From positions 2,311,001 to 2,375,000 of the forward strand of contig NZ_CP103057.1 in assembly GCF_025231525.1 (NCBI RefSeq): DNA of 64,000 nucleotides, given 5' to 3'. The notes below the pieces were generated by a model. The model had not been told where the DNA came from, made no database searches, and saw only the letters and a program-made list of their open reading frames with translations. Position 1 is the first letter of the stretch; every line of letters starts with the position of its first letter. Position numbers and translations under genes: made by a program. Source of the DNA: Sphingomonas endolithica (GTDB lineage: Bacteria > Pseudomonadota > Alphaproteobacteria > Sphingomonadales > Sphingomonadaceae). This document shows, piece after piece, positions 9,624-18,583 of the stretch.

Positions 9624-10082
9624 ATGACCGACGCCCACGAGCTTTCCGTCACCCGCCTGATCGACGCGCCGATCGACCTGGTCTGGCAGATCGCGACCGT
9701 CCGCATGGCGGAATGGTGGTGCCCCAGGCCCTGGACAACCGAGATCATCGAGCAGGACTGGCGCCCCGGCGGCCGCTCGGCGATGATCATGCATGGGCCG
9801 GACGGCGAACGCCACGAACTGGAAGGCGTGTTCCTGGACGTCGTGCCGGGCCGGCATTTCATCACCACCGATGCCTTTGCCGCAGGCTGGATTCCGCAGA
9901 CGCCGTTCATGACCGGCATGTGGGAGCTCGCCGAGGAACACGGCAAGACCCGCTACACCGCCCGCGCTCGCCACTGGACTGCGGAGGCGAAGGCGGGACA
10001 CGAGGCGATGGGTTTCACCGAAGGCTGGGGCAAATGCGCCGAGCAACTGGCGGAGATCGCCGAGCGCGAGGCCACGGCCTAG
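9624..10082 (+). CDS. SRPBCC / AHSA1-like domain protein
   Basis: 152 residues of the START-like helix-grip fold (AHSA1/activator of Hsp90 ATPase homologue group). Recognisable pieces are the opening LSVTRLIDAPIDLVWQ, the WWCPRPWTTEI strand, and the closing helix with HEAMGFTEGWGKCAEQLAEI. The family binds hydrophobic ligands in a central cavity. It is the last of the five-gene run and is followed directly by a composite palindromic repeat, so the transcript probably ends there. Confidence 0.88.
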   Translation: MTDAHELSVTRLIDAPIDLVWQIATVRMAEWWCPRPWTTEIIEQDWRPGGRSAMIMHGPDGERHELEGVFLDVVPGRHFITTDAFAAGWIPQTPFMTGMWELAEEHGKTRYTARARHWTAEAKAGHEAMGFTEGWGKCAEQLAEIAEREATA

Positions 10083-10096
10083 CCGTAATCCTCACC

Positions 10097-10364
10097 GTCA
10101 CCCCGGACTTGTTCCGGGGTCCACCACGCCGCACGCTCTGCCTTCAATGCGCGGTCCATATCGTAAGCCGCTTGGTGGACCCCGGAACAGGTCGGCAACT
10201 ATCCCTTTCAGACATGGTTGGTCATCCCCGCGAAGGCGGGGATCCATAGTGGCGGGCTTAGCGGCTGAAATGCAGACGTTCGAGTATATGGATCCCCGCC
10301 TACGCGGGGATGACGGCGAGTTACTTGTTCGAAGGGTACAACCGCCGAACAAGTCCGGGGTGAC
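10097..10364. repeat. Composite palindromic repeat, copy 2
   Basis: A 268-bp relative of the element at 2099-2280. It is bounded by GTCACCCCGGACTTG and CAAGTCCGGGGTGAC and has the same internal block, but the central palindrome is enlarged: GTCATCCCCGC... and ...GCGGGGATGAC arms now flank an extra stretch of about 60 bases. It lies after the SRPBCC gene. Neither copy contains a convincing gene. Confidence 0.8.
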
Positions 10365-10454
10365 GACTTGGCTGATGCAAGCGCGCCCCGGAAAGCGATG
10401 CGCATTGCGGCGGATCTCGAATGTCGGTCGATCCTCACACCGCGAGGCCTGGCT

Positions 10455-10566
10455 CCTCCCAGGCACGGGGAGGGGGACCGCCCGGCTTCTTCAGCCGGGT
10501 GGTGGAGGGGGCTCTCCCCAAGCGCTAAAGTAGCGTTGCCAGCCCACCCCCTCCGTCAGGCTTCGC
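10455..10566. repeat. Palindromic GGGGGACC-type intergenic repeat
   Basis: Consists of a short GC hairpin (CTCCC...GGGAG), then GGGGGACCG, a second hairpin CCCGGCT-TCTTC-AGCCGGG and GGTGGAGGG. The same order (GGGGGACC, hairpin with a CTTC-type loop, GGTGGAGGG) appears at 14609-14752, so both belong to one dispersed family. It sits at the 3' end of the convergent J-domain gene. Confidence 0.6.
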
Positions 10567-10574
10567 CTGCCACC

Positions 10575-11180
10575 TCACGCGAAAGCCGCGGCGCCCTTCA
10601 GCTGCGTGTACGCCGCGATAACCTCCTGCAGCGCCTTTTCATGGCTGCGGTCGCCGCCATTGCGGTCGGGATGATAGCGCCGCACCAGCTCGGCATAGCG
10701 CGATCGCAAGCCGCGCCGATCGACATCGGTCGCCAGCCCCAGCACCTTCAACGATCGCCGATCCACTTCGGACAAGGGCCGCCCATCCCGGCGGACCTCT
10801 TCCTGTCGGCGCTGGAACCGCGCGCCGATCGCATCCAGCGGATCGGCGAAATCGGCCCATTTCGGTGGCCGGTCCGCTCCGCCGGTGCCGGTGAACGCGC
10901 GCGTCTCGCGCTCCCAGCCGGCAAAGGGACGCTGCGCATCGTGGATCTCGTCCGGGCTCATCCCGCTGAAGAAATTATAGCCGGCGTTGAACGCGCGCAC
11001 ATGATCCAGGCACAGCCAGCGATAGGGCCGCGGCCCTTCATGCCCGCTGCCGACCCCCTCCAGCAGCGGCGCGCGGAATTCGCCCGCCTCCTGGCAGCCG
11101 GGTTCGGAGCACAGTCGCCCCTCGGCCTCGACCCGGCCGTGGAACCGCACGCCCACCTTCTTTTCACGCTGATCCGCCAC
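10575..11180 (-). CDS. J-domain (DnaJ-like) protein
   Basis: 201 residues. The C-terminal 65 or so form a J domain with the invariant HPD in LVRRYHPDRNGGD, the motif that stimulates Hsp70 ATPase. The N-terminal part has paired Cys/His residues (RLCSEPGC, then WLCLDHVRAF) and the conserved YNFFSGM, the arrangement of sphingomonad/rhizobial proteins annotated as 'DnaJ domain-containing molecular chaperone'. The start is GTG at 11180; longer readings run into the divergent bolA gene. Gap to bolA is 39 bases, so the two share one promoter region. Confidence 0.85.
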   Translation of the reverse strand: MADQREKKVGVRFHGRVEAEGRLCSEPGCQEAGEFRAPLLEGVGSGHEGPRPYRWLCLDHVRAFNAGYNFFSGMSPDEIHDAQRPFAGWERETRAFTGTGGADRPPKWADFADPLDAIGARFQRRQEEVRRDGRPLSEVDRRSLKVLGLATDVDRRGLRSRYAELVRRYHPDRNGGDRSHEKALQEVIAAYTQLKGAAAFA

Positions 11181-11219
11181 GCGGCTCCCCGAATGCCAAA
11201 AACGGTTTATATAGGGTCG

Positions 11220-11504
11220 ATGACAGACCTCGCCACCTCGCCGATCGCCGATCAGATCACGGCGCGCCTCTCGGCCGCGCTCACCCCGACACGGCTGCTT
11301 GTCAGCAACGACAGCGCCCAGCATGCCGGGCATATGGGCGACGACGGTACCGGCGAATCGCACTTCTCGGTCGAGGTGGAAAGCGCCGCCTTTGTTGGCC
11401 TCTCGCGGGTCCAGCGCCAGCGCCTCGTCAACCAGGCGCTGGCCGACCTGCTGCGCGACCATATCCACGCGCTGGCGATCAAGGCGCGCGCACCGGGGGA
11501 ATGA
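11220..11504 (+). CDS. bolA: BolA-family protein
   Basis: 94 residues with the class II-KH-like BolA fold: helix ADQITARLSAALTP, the strand LLVSNDSAQHAGH containing the conserved His pair region, the strand ESHFSVEVES, and the helix RQRLVNQALADLL. BolA proteins bind monothiol glutaredoxins through a [2Fe-2S] cluster and take part in iron signalling and stress responses. Start ATG 11220; the end overlaps the GST start by 4 bases, indicating coupling. Confidence 0.92.
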   Translation: MTDLATSPIADQITARLSAALTPTRLLVSNDSAQHAGHMGDDGTGESHFSVEVESAAFVGLSRVQRQRLVNQALADLLRDHIHALAIKARAPGE

Positions 11505-12214
11505 GCATGGCCTATAATCTCTGGTATTGGCCCACGATCCAGGGCCGCGGCGAATTCGTCCGGCTCCCGCTGGAGGCAGCGGGGATCGCCTATGTCGATC
11601 GTGCCCCGCGCAAGGGTGCTGAGGCGCTGATGACCGATCTGGAGCGCCACGAGACACGCGGCCCCTTCGCCCCGCCCTATCTGGAGAAAGACGGGCTGGT
11701 CGTCGCGCAGGTCGCCAATATCCTGCTGTATCTCGGCGAGCGTCACCAACTGGCGCCTGCCGCCCTGGCCGATCGGCTGTGGCTCAACCAGTTGCAGCTG
11801 ACCATCGCCGACCTCGTCACGGAGGTGCACAACATCCACCACCCGGTCGAGATGATGGCCTATTACGACGACCAGAAACCCGAAGCCGCCCGCGCCGCCA
11901 GGCCGTTCCGCGAGGAACGCCTGCCCAAGTTCCTCGCGCATTTCGAGGCGGCGGCGAACAGCAATGCCGGCGACTGGCTGATCGACGATCGCTGGAGCTA
12001 TGCCGATACCTCGTTGTTCCAGCTCGTCGAGGGCCTGCGCTACATGTTCCCCAAGCGGATGGCGGCGATCGAGCGCGACTATCCCGGCGTGATCCGCATT
12101 CACGACCGGGTCGCCGACCTCTCCGGCATCCAGGCGTATCTGAAGAGCGAACGCCGCATCCCGTTCAACACCGATGGCATCTTCCGCCACTATCCGGAGC
12201 TGGACGCCGCGTGA
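11501..12214 (+). CDS. Glutathione S-transferase family protein
   Basis: A 237-residue GST with an N-terminal thioredoxin-like domain beginning NLWYWPTIQGRGEFVRLPLE (the Tyr/Trp start typical of sigma/mu-like or prostaglandin-synthase-like GSTs), the PYLEKDGLVVAQVANILLYL glutathione-binding segment and a helical C-terminal domain. ATG at 11501 overlaps the bolA stop. Its pairing with bolA, a glutathione/Fe-S-linked gene, is suggestive but does not define the substrate. Confidence 0.88.
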   Translation: MSMAYNLWYWPTIQGRGEFVRLPLEAAGIAYVDRAPRKGAEALMTDLERHETRGPFAPPYLEKDGLVVAQVANILLYLGERHQLAPAALADRLWLNQLQLTIADLVTEVHNIHHPVEMMAYYDDQKPEAARAARPFREERLPKFLAHFEAAANSNAGDWLIDDRWSYADTSLFQLVEGLRYMFPKRMAAIERDYPGVIRIHDRVADLSGIQAYLKSERRIPFNTDGIFRHYPELDAA

Positions 12215-12230
12215 CCCTGCCCACCTTCGT

Positions 12231-12333
12231 GTTCCCCGGCGAAGGCCGGGGCCCAGTCGGGAAACAGAAGTTGGCGGGCGCGGCGCCTGGTTACCAACGC
12301 CATCGCGACTGGACCCCGGCCCCCGCCGGGGAA
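12231..12333. repeat. Inverted palindromic repeat (GTTCCCCGGCG family)
   Basis: Two near-perfect arms point at each other: the left arm starts GTTCCCCGGCGAAGGCC (12231) and ends CCCAGTCG; the right arm is its inverse (12305-12333), ending GCCGGGGAAC. A second copy of the pair is at 17878-17981. The element fills the gap between the GST and NUDIX genes. Confidence 0.8.
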
Positions 12334-12344
12334 CAGCTAGACGG

Positions 12345-12782
12345 ATGAGACTTCCCCGACCCGCCGCGCGCATCCTGCTCACCGACCCTGCCGGCCGCGT
12401 GCTGCTGTTCCGCTTCACCGCTAACGATCGCCCGCCTTTCTGGTGCACCCCGGGCGGCGCGGTCGATCCCGGCGAAAGCTATGAACAGGCCGCCGCGCGC
12501 GAGTTGATCGAGGAGACCGGCCTGGCGCTCGACCCCGGACCCCAAGTCGCGCAGCGCACCGCCGATTTCCTCACGTTGGAGGGCGTCGAGGTGACCGCCG
12601 ACGAACGCTATTTCCGCGTGACCACCGACATGGTCGACATCGACACGACCGGTCACACCGCGCTCGAACGCCGTGTGATGCGCGCGTGGCGCTGGTTCGA
12701 TCGCGCCGATCTGGCTGACCATCCCGAGACCATCTACCCGCACGATCTGCTTGCGCTGCTGGAGGCAAATGATGACCAATGA
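12345..12782 (+). CDS. NUDIX hydrolase
   Basis: 145 residues with a complete Nudix box GX5EX7REUXEEXGU: GGAVDPGESYEQAAARELIE at 37-56, continuing ETGL. It hydrolyses a nucleoside diphosphate linked to another moiety; the specific substrate cannot be told. The start ATG at 12345 follows the palindromic repeat; a longer frame upstream reads through the repeat and is not credible. The 3' end overlaps the pirin gene by 11 bases. Confidence 0.92.
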   Translation: MRLPRPAARILLTDPAGRVLLFRFTANDRPPFWCTPGGAVDPGESYEQAAARELIEETGLALDPGPQVAQRTADFLTLEGVEVTADERYFRVTTDMVDIDTTGHTALERRVMRAWRWFDRADLADHPETIYPHDLLALLEANDDQ

Positions 12783-13674
12783 CGACCTGATTCTGCAGAC
12801 GGTCACCCCCGTCACCCACGATCTCGGAGGGTTCAAGGTCCACCGCACGCTGCCCAACAAGGAGCGTACGATGGTCGGCCCGTTCCTGTTCTTTGACCAG
12901 ATGGGCCCGTCGCAGTTGGCAATCGGTAATGGTGTCGACGTGCGCCCGCATCCACATATCAACCTGGCGACCGTCACCTACCTCTATGCCGGCGGGCTCG
13001 ACCACCGCGATTCGCTCGGCACGATGGCGACGATCGCGCCCGGCGCGGTCAATCTGATGACCGCCGGCCACGGCATCGTCCATTCCGAACGCTCGCCTTT
13101 GTCCGAGCGCGCGCAAGGTCCCGAACTCTCCGGCATCCAGACCTGGATCGCGCTGCCAGAGAAGGACGAGGAGATGGACCCCGCGTTCGAACATGTCGAA
13201 AAAGCAGCATTGCCCACCGTCGAGACGACCAACGCCCGCGCCCGCGTGATCATGGGCGACCTGTGGGGCGTCTCCGCGCCGACCACGACCTATGCCAGCA
13301 CGATCTATGCCGACATCGTGCTCGACGCCGGCGGCCACGTACCGATCGATCCCGGCGCCGACGAGCGCGCGGTATACGTGTCGATGGGCGAGGCGACGCT
13401 CGACGGCATGACGCTGGAGCCGATGGTGCTGTACGTGCTCAAACCCGGCATCTCCACGTCGCTGCGCTCGGCGACGGGCGGCCGCGTGATGCTCTGCGGT
13501 GGCGAAGCCTTCGCCACGCCGCGCCACGTCTGGTGGAATTTCGTCAGCTCCAGCCGCGAGCGCATCAACGAAGCCAGGCGCGCGTGGAAGGCCGGCGCCT
13601 TCCCCAAAGTGCCCGGCGACGACAAGGAATGGATCCCGATCCCCGAGGCACCGCTGACGGTGAGCTATCCGTAA
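12772..13674 (+). CDS. Pirin family protein
   Basis: 300 residues, bicupin. The N-terminal pirin domain has the metal site HPHINLATVTYL (residues about 62-73) with HRDSLG and the MTAGHGIVHSER segment; a C-terminal pirin domain follows. Some bacterial pirins act as quercetin 2,3-dioxygenases, others as regulators. Of two adjacent ATG codons, 12772 is chosen because GGAGG at 12761-12765 is better spaced for it. Coupled to the NUDIX gene by overlap. Confidence 0.92.
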   Translation: MTNDDLILQTVTPVTHDLGGFKVHRTLPNKERTMVGPFLFFDQMGPSQLAIGNGVDVRPHPHINLATVTYLYAGGLDHRDSLGTMATIAPGAVNLMTAGHGIVHSERSPLSERAQGPELSGIQTWIALPEKDEEMDPAFEHVEKAALPTVETTNARARVIMGDLWGVSAPTTTYASTIYADIVLDAGGHVPIDPGADERAVYVSMGEATLDGMTLEPMVLYVLKPGISTSLRSATGGRVMLCGGEAFATPRHVWWNFVSSSRERINEARRAWKAGAFPKVPGDDKEWIPIPEAPLTVSYP

Positions 13675-13682
13675 CACCCAAT

Positions 13683-13707
13683 AAGCCCCTCCCCTGCAGA
13701 GGGGCTT
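13683..13707. terminator. Hairpin between pirin and hydrolase genes
   Basis: AAGCCCCT (13683-13690) pairs with AGGGGCTT (13700-13707) around a short loop. It lies 9 bases after the pirin stop and just before the AGGAG of the next gene. No T-run follows, so it may be an attenuating or boundary hairpin rather than a strong terminator. Confidence 0.5.
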
Positions 13708-13718
13708 GAAAGGAGAAA

Positions 13719-14606
13719 ATGATGGCTGACTTCGACCTTGAACGCGTGGAGCTCCCCACAGGCGTCACCCTGGACGTCGCGGTGGAAGGCGACCCCGCCC
13801 ATCCCGCCATCATCCTGCTTCACGGCTTCCCCGAATCGCACCGCACCTGGCGCCACGTCATCCCGGAACTAGCCAAGACCCACTACGTCCTCGCCCCCGA
13901 TCAGCGCGGCTATGCCCGTTCGTCCAAGCCCGCCAATGTCAGCGACTACACCCCCGACAAGATCGTCGCCGACCTCATCGCGCTCGCCGACCACTATAAG
14001 ATCGATCGCTTCACCTTGGTCGGCCACGATTGGGGCGGCGCGATCGCCTGGATGGCGGCGCTGACCCGGCCGGACCGCGTCGCCCGGCTGATCATCGTCA
14101 ACGCGCCGCACCCCTATATCTTCCAGAAGACGCTGTTCGACGATCCGCAACAGCGCGCGGCCAGCCAATACATCACTAAATTCCGCGACACGGCACTTGA
14201 CCAGGGCCTGATCGGCGCCGGGCTGGAGCGCTTCTTCGGCACGACCTTCGCCAAGGTGCTGACCAAGACCGTTGCCGGCGAAGACAAGGCCGCCTATCTC
14301 GACGAATGGGGTCAGCCCGGCGCGATGACCGCGATGCTCAACTGGTATCGTGCCAGCCAGATCGTGGTGCCGGGGATGGACGAGACGCCCGAACGCCCGG
14401 CGTTCCTCGGCGCGCCGTTCCCGCCGGTGACGCAGCCGACGCTCGTCATCTGGGGGATGCAGGACAAGGCATTGCTGCCGAGCCAGCTCGAGGGGCTGGA
14501 GACGTTGGTGCCGGATCTGACGGTCGTGCATGTCGATGCCGGGCATTTCGTACCGTGGGAGGCGCCAGGGTCAGTGGTGCATACGATCAAGAGCTGGCTC
14601 CCCTAA
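13719..14606 (+). CDS. Alpha/beta hydrolase, epoxide-hydrolase-like
   Basis: 295 residues of the alpha/beta-hydrolase fold. Oxyanion-hole motif HGFPESHRTW at about 34-43, nucleophile elbow GHDWGG at about 104-109 (nucleophile Asp, as in epoxide hydrolases and haloalkane dehalogenases), a lid region, the acid in WGMQDKAL and the catalytic His in DAGHFVPWEAP. An Asp nucleophile plus HGFPE is the epoxide-hydrolase signature; the substrate is unknown. Two in-frame ATGs exist (13719, 13722) after AGGAG. Confidence 0.9.
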   Translation: MMADFDLERVELPTGVTLDVAVEGDPAHPAIILLHGFPESHRTWRHVIPELAKTHYVLAPDQRGYARSSKPANVSDYTPDKIVADLIALADHYKIDRFTLVGHDWGGAIAWMAALTRPDRVARLIIVNAPHPYIFQKTLFDDPQQRAASQYITKFRDTALDQGLIGAGLERFFGTTFAKVLTKTVAGEDKAAYLDEWGQPGAMTAMLNWYRASQIVVPGMDETPERPAFLGAPFPPVTQPTLVIWGMQDKALLPSQLEGLETLVPDLTVVHVDAGHFVPWEAPGSVVHTIKSWLP

Positions 14607-14608
14607 TT

Positions 14609-14752
14609 CCTCCCCCAGCTTGCTGGGGGAGGGGGACCATTCGCTCCTTCAGCGAATGGTGGAGGGTTCTCGCCACGAGCGCCGCGTGCGGGGCATACCC
14701 CTCCACCCCGCCCTACGGGCGCGGTCCCCCTCCCCGAGCAAGCTCGGGGAGG
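14609..14752. repeat. Paired palindromic repeat, probable bidirectional terminator
   Basis: A perfect hairpin CCTCCCCCAGC-TT-GCTGGGGGAGG starts 2 bases after the hydrolase stop (14609-14632). A second, CCTCCCCGAGC-AA-GCTCGGGGAGG, ends 2 bases before the stop of the convergent DUF2332 gene (14729-14752). Between them is GGGGGACC, a hairpin with a CTTC loop (ATTCGCT/AGCGAAT) and GGTGGAGGG, as in the element at 10455-10566. The strong stems flanking both stops suggest a bidirectional terminator. Confidence 0.75.
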
Positions 14753-14754
14753 AA

Positions 14755-15846
14755 TTAGACGGTAATCTTCGCCCCCGCGGGCAAGACGATCCCCTCGCCC
14801 GCCGCCACCGCGCCATACTTCACCCAAGCCGCATGCGCATGCGCCGTCGCCAGCACCTGCCAGTCCCCCTCCCCCGGCCAGCTTCGCACCCGCACCACCT
14901 GGTGCGCCAGCGAACGATCCGGCTCCATCGCCACCCAGCCGAGCGGCCGCTCGTCGGTCGCGCGCGCGCCGGCGGCGGCCATCGCCACGCGGATCCGCTC
15001 CGCCACCGGCTCCGGCAGATATTGCCACACCACCGAATGCATCAGCACGCGAGTCACCCCCGCCGCCTGCGGCTCGGCCAGGCGCGCCTCCACCCAATCC
15101 GCCGCATCCGCCCGGTCCAGCCGCACACCCCGTTCGCGCAACATCACCACCGCCGCCCGCAACCGCGCCAACCGCGTGGGCGTCTCCGCCCAGACATACG
15201 CCGACAGCCGCGCCTCGACCGCCGGATCGGTCGCGTCCATCGTCGCCACATCGCAGCCCCGCGCCGAGACGATCTCGATCGGCACGGCCTCCGGCGCGTC
15301 GCCGGTCCAGTCGGGCACGATCGTCACCGGCGAGTCCACCGGCCCGACCAGCGTCCCGCCGAGATCGAAGCGATAGCGATCGATCAGCAGGTTGAGCCCC
15401 GCGCTCGAACCGATCTCCAGCACCTCGATCCTCGGCCCATGTCGCCGCGCGATCTCCAGCAGCCCGGTCATCAGCGCCGCCGAGCGGCCCGGTTCGTTGG
15501 TCTGCGGCGGCCCGTCGAGCCACGGCATCAGCGCCGCCTCGTGCCGTGCCAGCACCCGCTCCAAGATCGACACGATCGCCGCCCCGTCCGCAACGGCCCC
15601 GTCGAACACCGCCGCCAACTCGTCATCCTGCCCTGCGATCACCAAGGCATGCAGCCCACCGATCAACCTGAGCGGCAAGGCATCGCGTGTCGGCTCGCCC
15701 GCCCAATCCAGCACCCGTGCGCCGACCGCGCTGTCGCGGCTGAGCCCCTCCGCCACCGCCGCGCAGATCCGCGCATAGATCGGCGCGTCCATCGCCGCAC
15801 AATAATGTTCCTGAATCCGGAACGCTTCCCGTACTGCGTCGCTCAT
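14755..15846 (-). CDS. DUF2332 family protein
   Basis: 363 residues, DUF2332 (typical length about 340-370). Recognisable pieces are the N-terminal REAFRIQEHYCAAMDAPIYA, the central LEIGSSAGLNLLIDRY followed by the DRYRFD region, and the C-terminal VVWQYLPEPVAERIR and WVAMEP. The GSSAGLNL segment resembles a SAM-binding loop of methyltransferases, but activity has not been shown for the family to my knowledge. Start at 15846 is preferred over 15855 because a GGGAG site is then at proper spacing. Confidence 0.85.
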   Translation of the reverse strand: MSDAVREAFRIQEHYCAAMDAPIYARICAAVAEGLSRDSAVGARVLDWAGEPTRDALPLRLIGGLHALVIAGQDDELAAVFDGAVADGAAIVSILERVLARHEAALMPWLDGPPQTNEPGRSAALMTGLLEIARRHGPRIEVLEIGSSAGLNLLIDRYRFDLGGTLVGPVDSPVTIVPDWTGDAPEAVPIEIVSARGCDVATMDATDPAVEARLSAYVWAETPTRLARLRAAVVMLRERGVRLDRADAADWVEARLAEPQAAGVTRVLMHSVVWQYLPEPVAERIRVAMAAAGARATDERPLGWVAMEPDRSLAHQVVRVRSWPGEGDWQVLATAHAHAAWVKYGAVAAGEGIVLPAGAKITV

Positions 15847-15916
15847 GTCCGGCATCTCCCGCAATTGTCGGGCGTGTGTTGCTCCCTGCCCCGCCCCCAC
15901 GTAAAGCCCCGACGAC

Positions 15917-16579
15917 ATGCCTCAACCACTCATCATCGCCATCCCCAAGGGCCGCATCCTCGACGAGGCCGTGCCGCTGCTGCGCCGCGCCGGGATCGAG
16001 CCCGAAGCGGCGTTCAGCGACGAGAACAGCCGTGCGTTGCGCTTCGCCACCAACCAGCCCGGCATCGACCTGATCCGCGTCCGCGCGTTCGACGTCGCAA
16101 CCTTCGTGGCGCATGGCGCAGCGCAGCTCGGCATCGTCGGCTCGGACGTATTGGCCGAGTTCGATTATTCCGAGCTCTACGCGCCGGTCGATCTCGGCAT
16201 CGGCCATTGCCGCATCTCGGTCGCCGAACCCGCCGCGCTTGCCGCCAACGACGATCCGCGCGGCTGGAGCCATGTCCGCATCGCCACCAAATATCCGCAC
16301 GTGACGGCGGCGCACTTCAAGGCGCGCGGCGTGCAGGCGGAATGCGTCAAGCTGAACGGCGCGATGGAGCTAGCGCCGCTGCTCGGCCTCGCGCCGCGGA
16401 TCGTCGATCTGGTGTCATCGGGGCGGACGCTGAAAGAGAATGGCTTGGTGGAAGTCGAGGTGATCGCGGAAGTAACATCGCGGCTCATCGTCAATCGCGC
16501 CGCCTTCAAGACGCGGCCGGAGATCGTGCCGCTGGTCGAGGCGTTCCGCCGCTCCGTGGCGCAGGAGCAGGCGGCGTGA
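15917..16579 (+). CDS. hisG: ATP phosphoribosyltransferase, short form
   Basis: The first enzyme of histidine synthesis: ATP plus PRPP gives phosphoribosyl-ATP. It is 220 residues and has only the catalytic part (opening [23 protein letters not shown]-binding [14 protein letters not shown]), without the C-terminal regulatory domain of long HisG. Short HisG works as a hetero-octamer with HisZ, which is not in this window. It is coupled by a 4-base overlap to hisD. Confidence 0.96.
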   Translation: MPQPLIIAIPKGRILDEAVPLLRRAGIEPEAAFSDENSRALRFATNQPGIDLIRVRAFDVATFVAHGAAQLGIVGSDVLAEFDYSELYAPVDLGIGHCRISVAEPAALAANDDPRGWSHVRIATKYPHVTAAHFKARGVQAECVKLNGAMELAPLLGLAPRIVDLVSSGRTLKENGLVEVEVIAEVTSRLIVNRAAFKTRPEIVPLVEAFRRSVAQEQAA

Positions 16580-17859
16580 TCAAGCTCTCCACCTCAGACC
16601 CCGCTTTCGACCGAGCGTTCACGACCCTCGTCAACGCCCGGCGCGAGGCGGATGCCGACGTTGCCCGCGACGTCCGCACGATCGTCGCCAGCGTCCGCGA
16701 CGAAGGCGATGCCGCACTCGCCGCCTTCACCAGGAAGTTCGATCACCACGACCTGAACGACACCGGCTGGCGCATCGAACGCAGCGAATGGCTCGCCGCG
16801 TACGAAGGCCTCGATCCCACTCTCCGCGACGCGCTCACCCTCGCCGCCAAGCGCATCACCGCCTATCACGAGAAACAGCGCCCAGAAGACAGCGACACCA
16901 CTGACGCTGCCGGCGTCCGCCTCGGCGCGCGCTGGAACGCGATTGCCGCCGCCGGCATCTACATCCCCGGCGGCCGCGCAGCCTATCCGTCATCGGTACT
17001 GATGAACGCCATCCCCGCGCGCGTCGCCGGGGTCGAGCGCATCGCGATGGTCACGCCCACGCCCAATGGCGAGATCAATCCATTGGTGCTCGCCGCCGCG
17101 CACATCGCCGGCGTCACCGAAATGTGGCGCGTCGGCGGCGCACAGGCGATCGCCGCACTCGCCTACGGCACCGGCCGGATCGCGCCGGTCGACGTGATCA
17201 CCGGCCCCGGCAACGCCTGGGTCGCGGAGGCCAAGCGCCAGCTCTACGGCGTGGTCGGCATCGACATGGTCGCCGGCCCGTCCGAAATCGTCGTCGTCGC
17301 CGATGGCCAGAACGATGCAAACTGGATCGCCGCCGACCTGCTCAGCCAGAGCGAGCATGACCCGACCAGCCAGTCGATCCTGTTCACCGACGACGCGGCG
17401 TTCGCGCGCGCCGTGGCCGACGCGGTCGACCTGCAGATCGGTACGCTCAGCACCGCGCAGACCGCGCGCACCGCCTGGGACGCCAACGGCGCGATCATCG
17501 TCACCGCCAGCCTCGAAGAAGCCCTGCCGCTAGTCGATCGCCTCGCGCCCGAACATCTCGAACTCGCCTGCGACAACCCGCAAGCCCTGTTCGATCGCGT
17601 GCGCCACGCCGGCTCGGTATTCATGGGCCGGCACACCCCCGAGGCGATCGGCGATTACGTCGCCGGCCCCAACCACGTGCTGCCGACGGGGCGCCGCGCG
17701 CGCTTCGCCAGCGGGCTATCGGTGCTGGACTTCATGAAACGCACCAGCTTCCTGCAGCTCGATCCCGCCAGCCTGGCGGCGATCGGCCCGGCGGCGGTCG
17801 CGCTCGCCGAAGCCGAAGGCCTGCCCGCCCACGCCAAGTCTGTGGCGCTGCGGCTCTGA
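16576..17859 (+). CDS. hisD: Histidinol dehydrogenase
   Basis: The last two steps of histidine synthesis: L-histidinol to L-histidine with 2 NAD+, Zn-dependent. It is 427 residues, normal length. Signatures: [36 protein letters not shown], the catalytic zone [12 protein letters not shown] and the zinc-site region SEHDPTSQS. The start is GTG at 16576, overlapping the hisG stop as GTGA; the same frame stays open far upstream, but that stretch is shadow of hisG and other genes. Strong stems follow the stop at 17878-17981. Confidence 0.96.
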   Translation: MIKLSTSDPAFDRAFTTLVNARREADADVARDVRTIVASVRDEGDAALAAFTRKFDHHDLNDTGWRIERSEWLAAYEGLDPTLRDALTLAAKRITAYHEKQRPEDSDTTDAAGVRLGARWNAIAAAGIYIPGGRAAYPSSVLMNAIPARVAGVERIAMVTPTPNGEINPLVLAAAHIAGVTEMWRVGGAQAIAALAYGTGRIAPVDVITGPGNAWVAEAKRQLYGVVGIDMVAGPSEIVVVADGQNDANWIAADLLSQSEHDPTSQSILFTDDAAFARAVADAVDLQIGTLSTAQTARTAWDANGAIIVTASLEEALPLVDRLAPEHLELACDNPQALFDRVRHAGSVFMGRHTPEAIGDYVAGPNHVLPTGRRARFASGLSVLDFMKRTSFLQLDPASLAAIGPAAVALAEAEGLPAHAKSVALRL

Positions 17860-17877
17860 CCCGCGCAGCCCCATACT

Positions 17878-17981
17878 GTTCCCCGGCGAAGGCCGGGGCC
17901 CAGGCGGACAGGTAGAAGTTACAGCGCGCAGCATACGCCAATCGACGTCTCCCGACTGGCCCCCGGCCTTCGCCGGGTAAC
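17878..17981. repeat. Inverted palindromic repeat (GTTCCCCGGCG family), copy 2
   Basis: Same architecture as 12231-12333: GTTCCCCGGCGAAGGCC on the left (17878) and the inverted arm GGCCTTCGCCGGGTAAC at 17965-17981 on the right. It lies between hisD and nusB and can form a long stem, which would also serve as the hisGD terminator. Confidence 0.8.
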
Positions 17982-18021
17982 AGGTTCATTTCTGCGCGAT
18001 CATCCTCTATAGCCCCCGCCG

Positions 18022-18501
18022 ATGACCTCCCCCGACCCCCGCACCCCCACTCGCACCAAAGCCCGCAGCCAGGCGCGCGCCGCGTCCCGGCTCGCCGCCG
18101 TCCAGGCGCTGTACCAGCATGACATGGAGGGCACGCCCGTCCCGACGTTGCTGCACGAATTCCACCAACACCGGCTCGGCGCGACGATCGAGGACGCGGA
18201 ATATGCCGAGCCCGAGGTCGATTTCTTCGACGATCTCGTCAAAGGTGCAACCGCGCGGCTGGACGAGATCGATGCCGCCATCGCCGCCAAGCTCTCCACC
18301 GGCTGGACGCTCGCCCGGCTCGACAAGTCGATGCGCGCGATTCTGCGCGCCGGTAGCTATGAACTGCTTGCCCGCGCCGACGTGCCCGTCGGCACCGTGA
18401 TCACCGAATATGTCGATGTCGCACATGCTTTCTTCGACAAACGCGAGGCGGGCTTCGTCAACGGCTTGCTCGACGCTATCGCCAGGGACGTTCGCGTTTG
18501 A
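18022..18501 (+). CDS. nusB: Transcription antitermination factor NusB
   Basis: 159 residues, all-helical NusB fold: RAASRLAAVQALYQHDM at the N-terminus and LARADVPVGTVITEYVDVAHAF and REAGFVNGLLDAIARDV at the C-terminus. It binds boxA RNA with NusE/S10 and prevents premature termination in rRNA operons. It follows the palindromic repeat, so it is probably transcribed separately from hisGD. Confidence 0.96.
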   Translation: MTSPDPRTPTRTKARSQARAASRLAAVQALYQHDMEGTPVPTLLHEFHQHRLGATIEDAEYAEPEVDFFDDLVKGATARLDEIDAAIAAKLSTGWTLARLDKSMRAILRAGSYELLARADVPVGTVITEYVDVAHAFFDKREAGFVNGLLDAIARDVRV

Positions 18502-18583
18502 ACAGCAGCCGCGCTGCGCAGCCGCCACAATTGTTGCCGAATGTTGCCCCTCATTGTCCCCATGTCACGAAACCGCCGCGATA

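Noticed and set aside
14530..16575. Forward frame continuous with hisD for about 2 kb upstream
   Set aside because: It runs through a palindromic repeat, antisense of the DUF2332 gene and out of frame through hisG; only the part from GTG 16576 is HisD.
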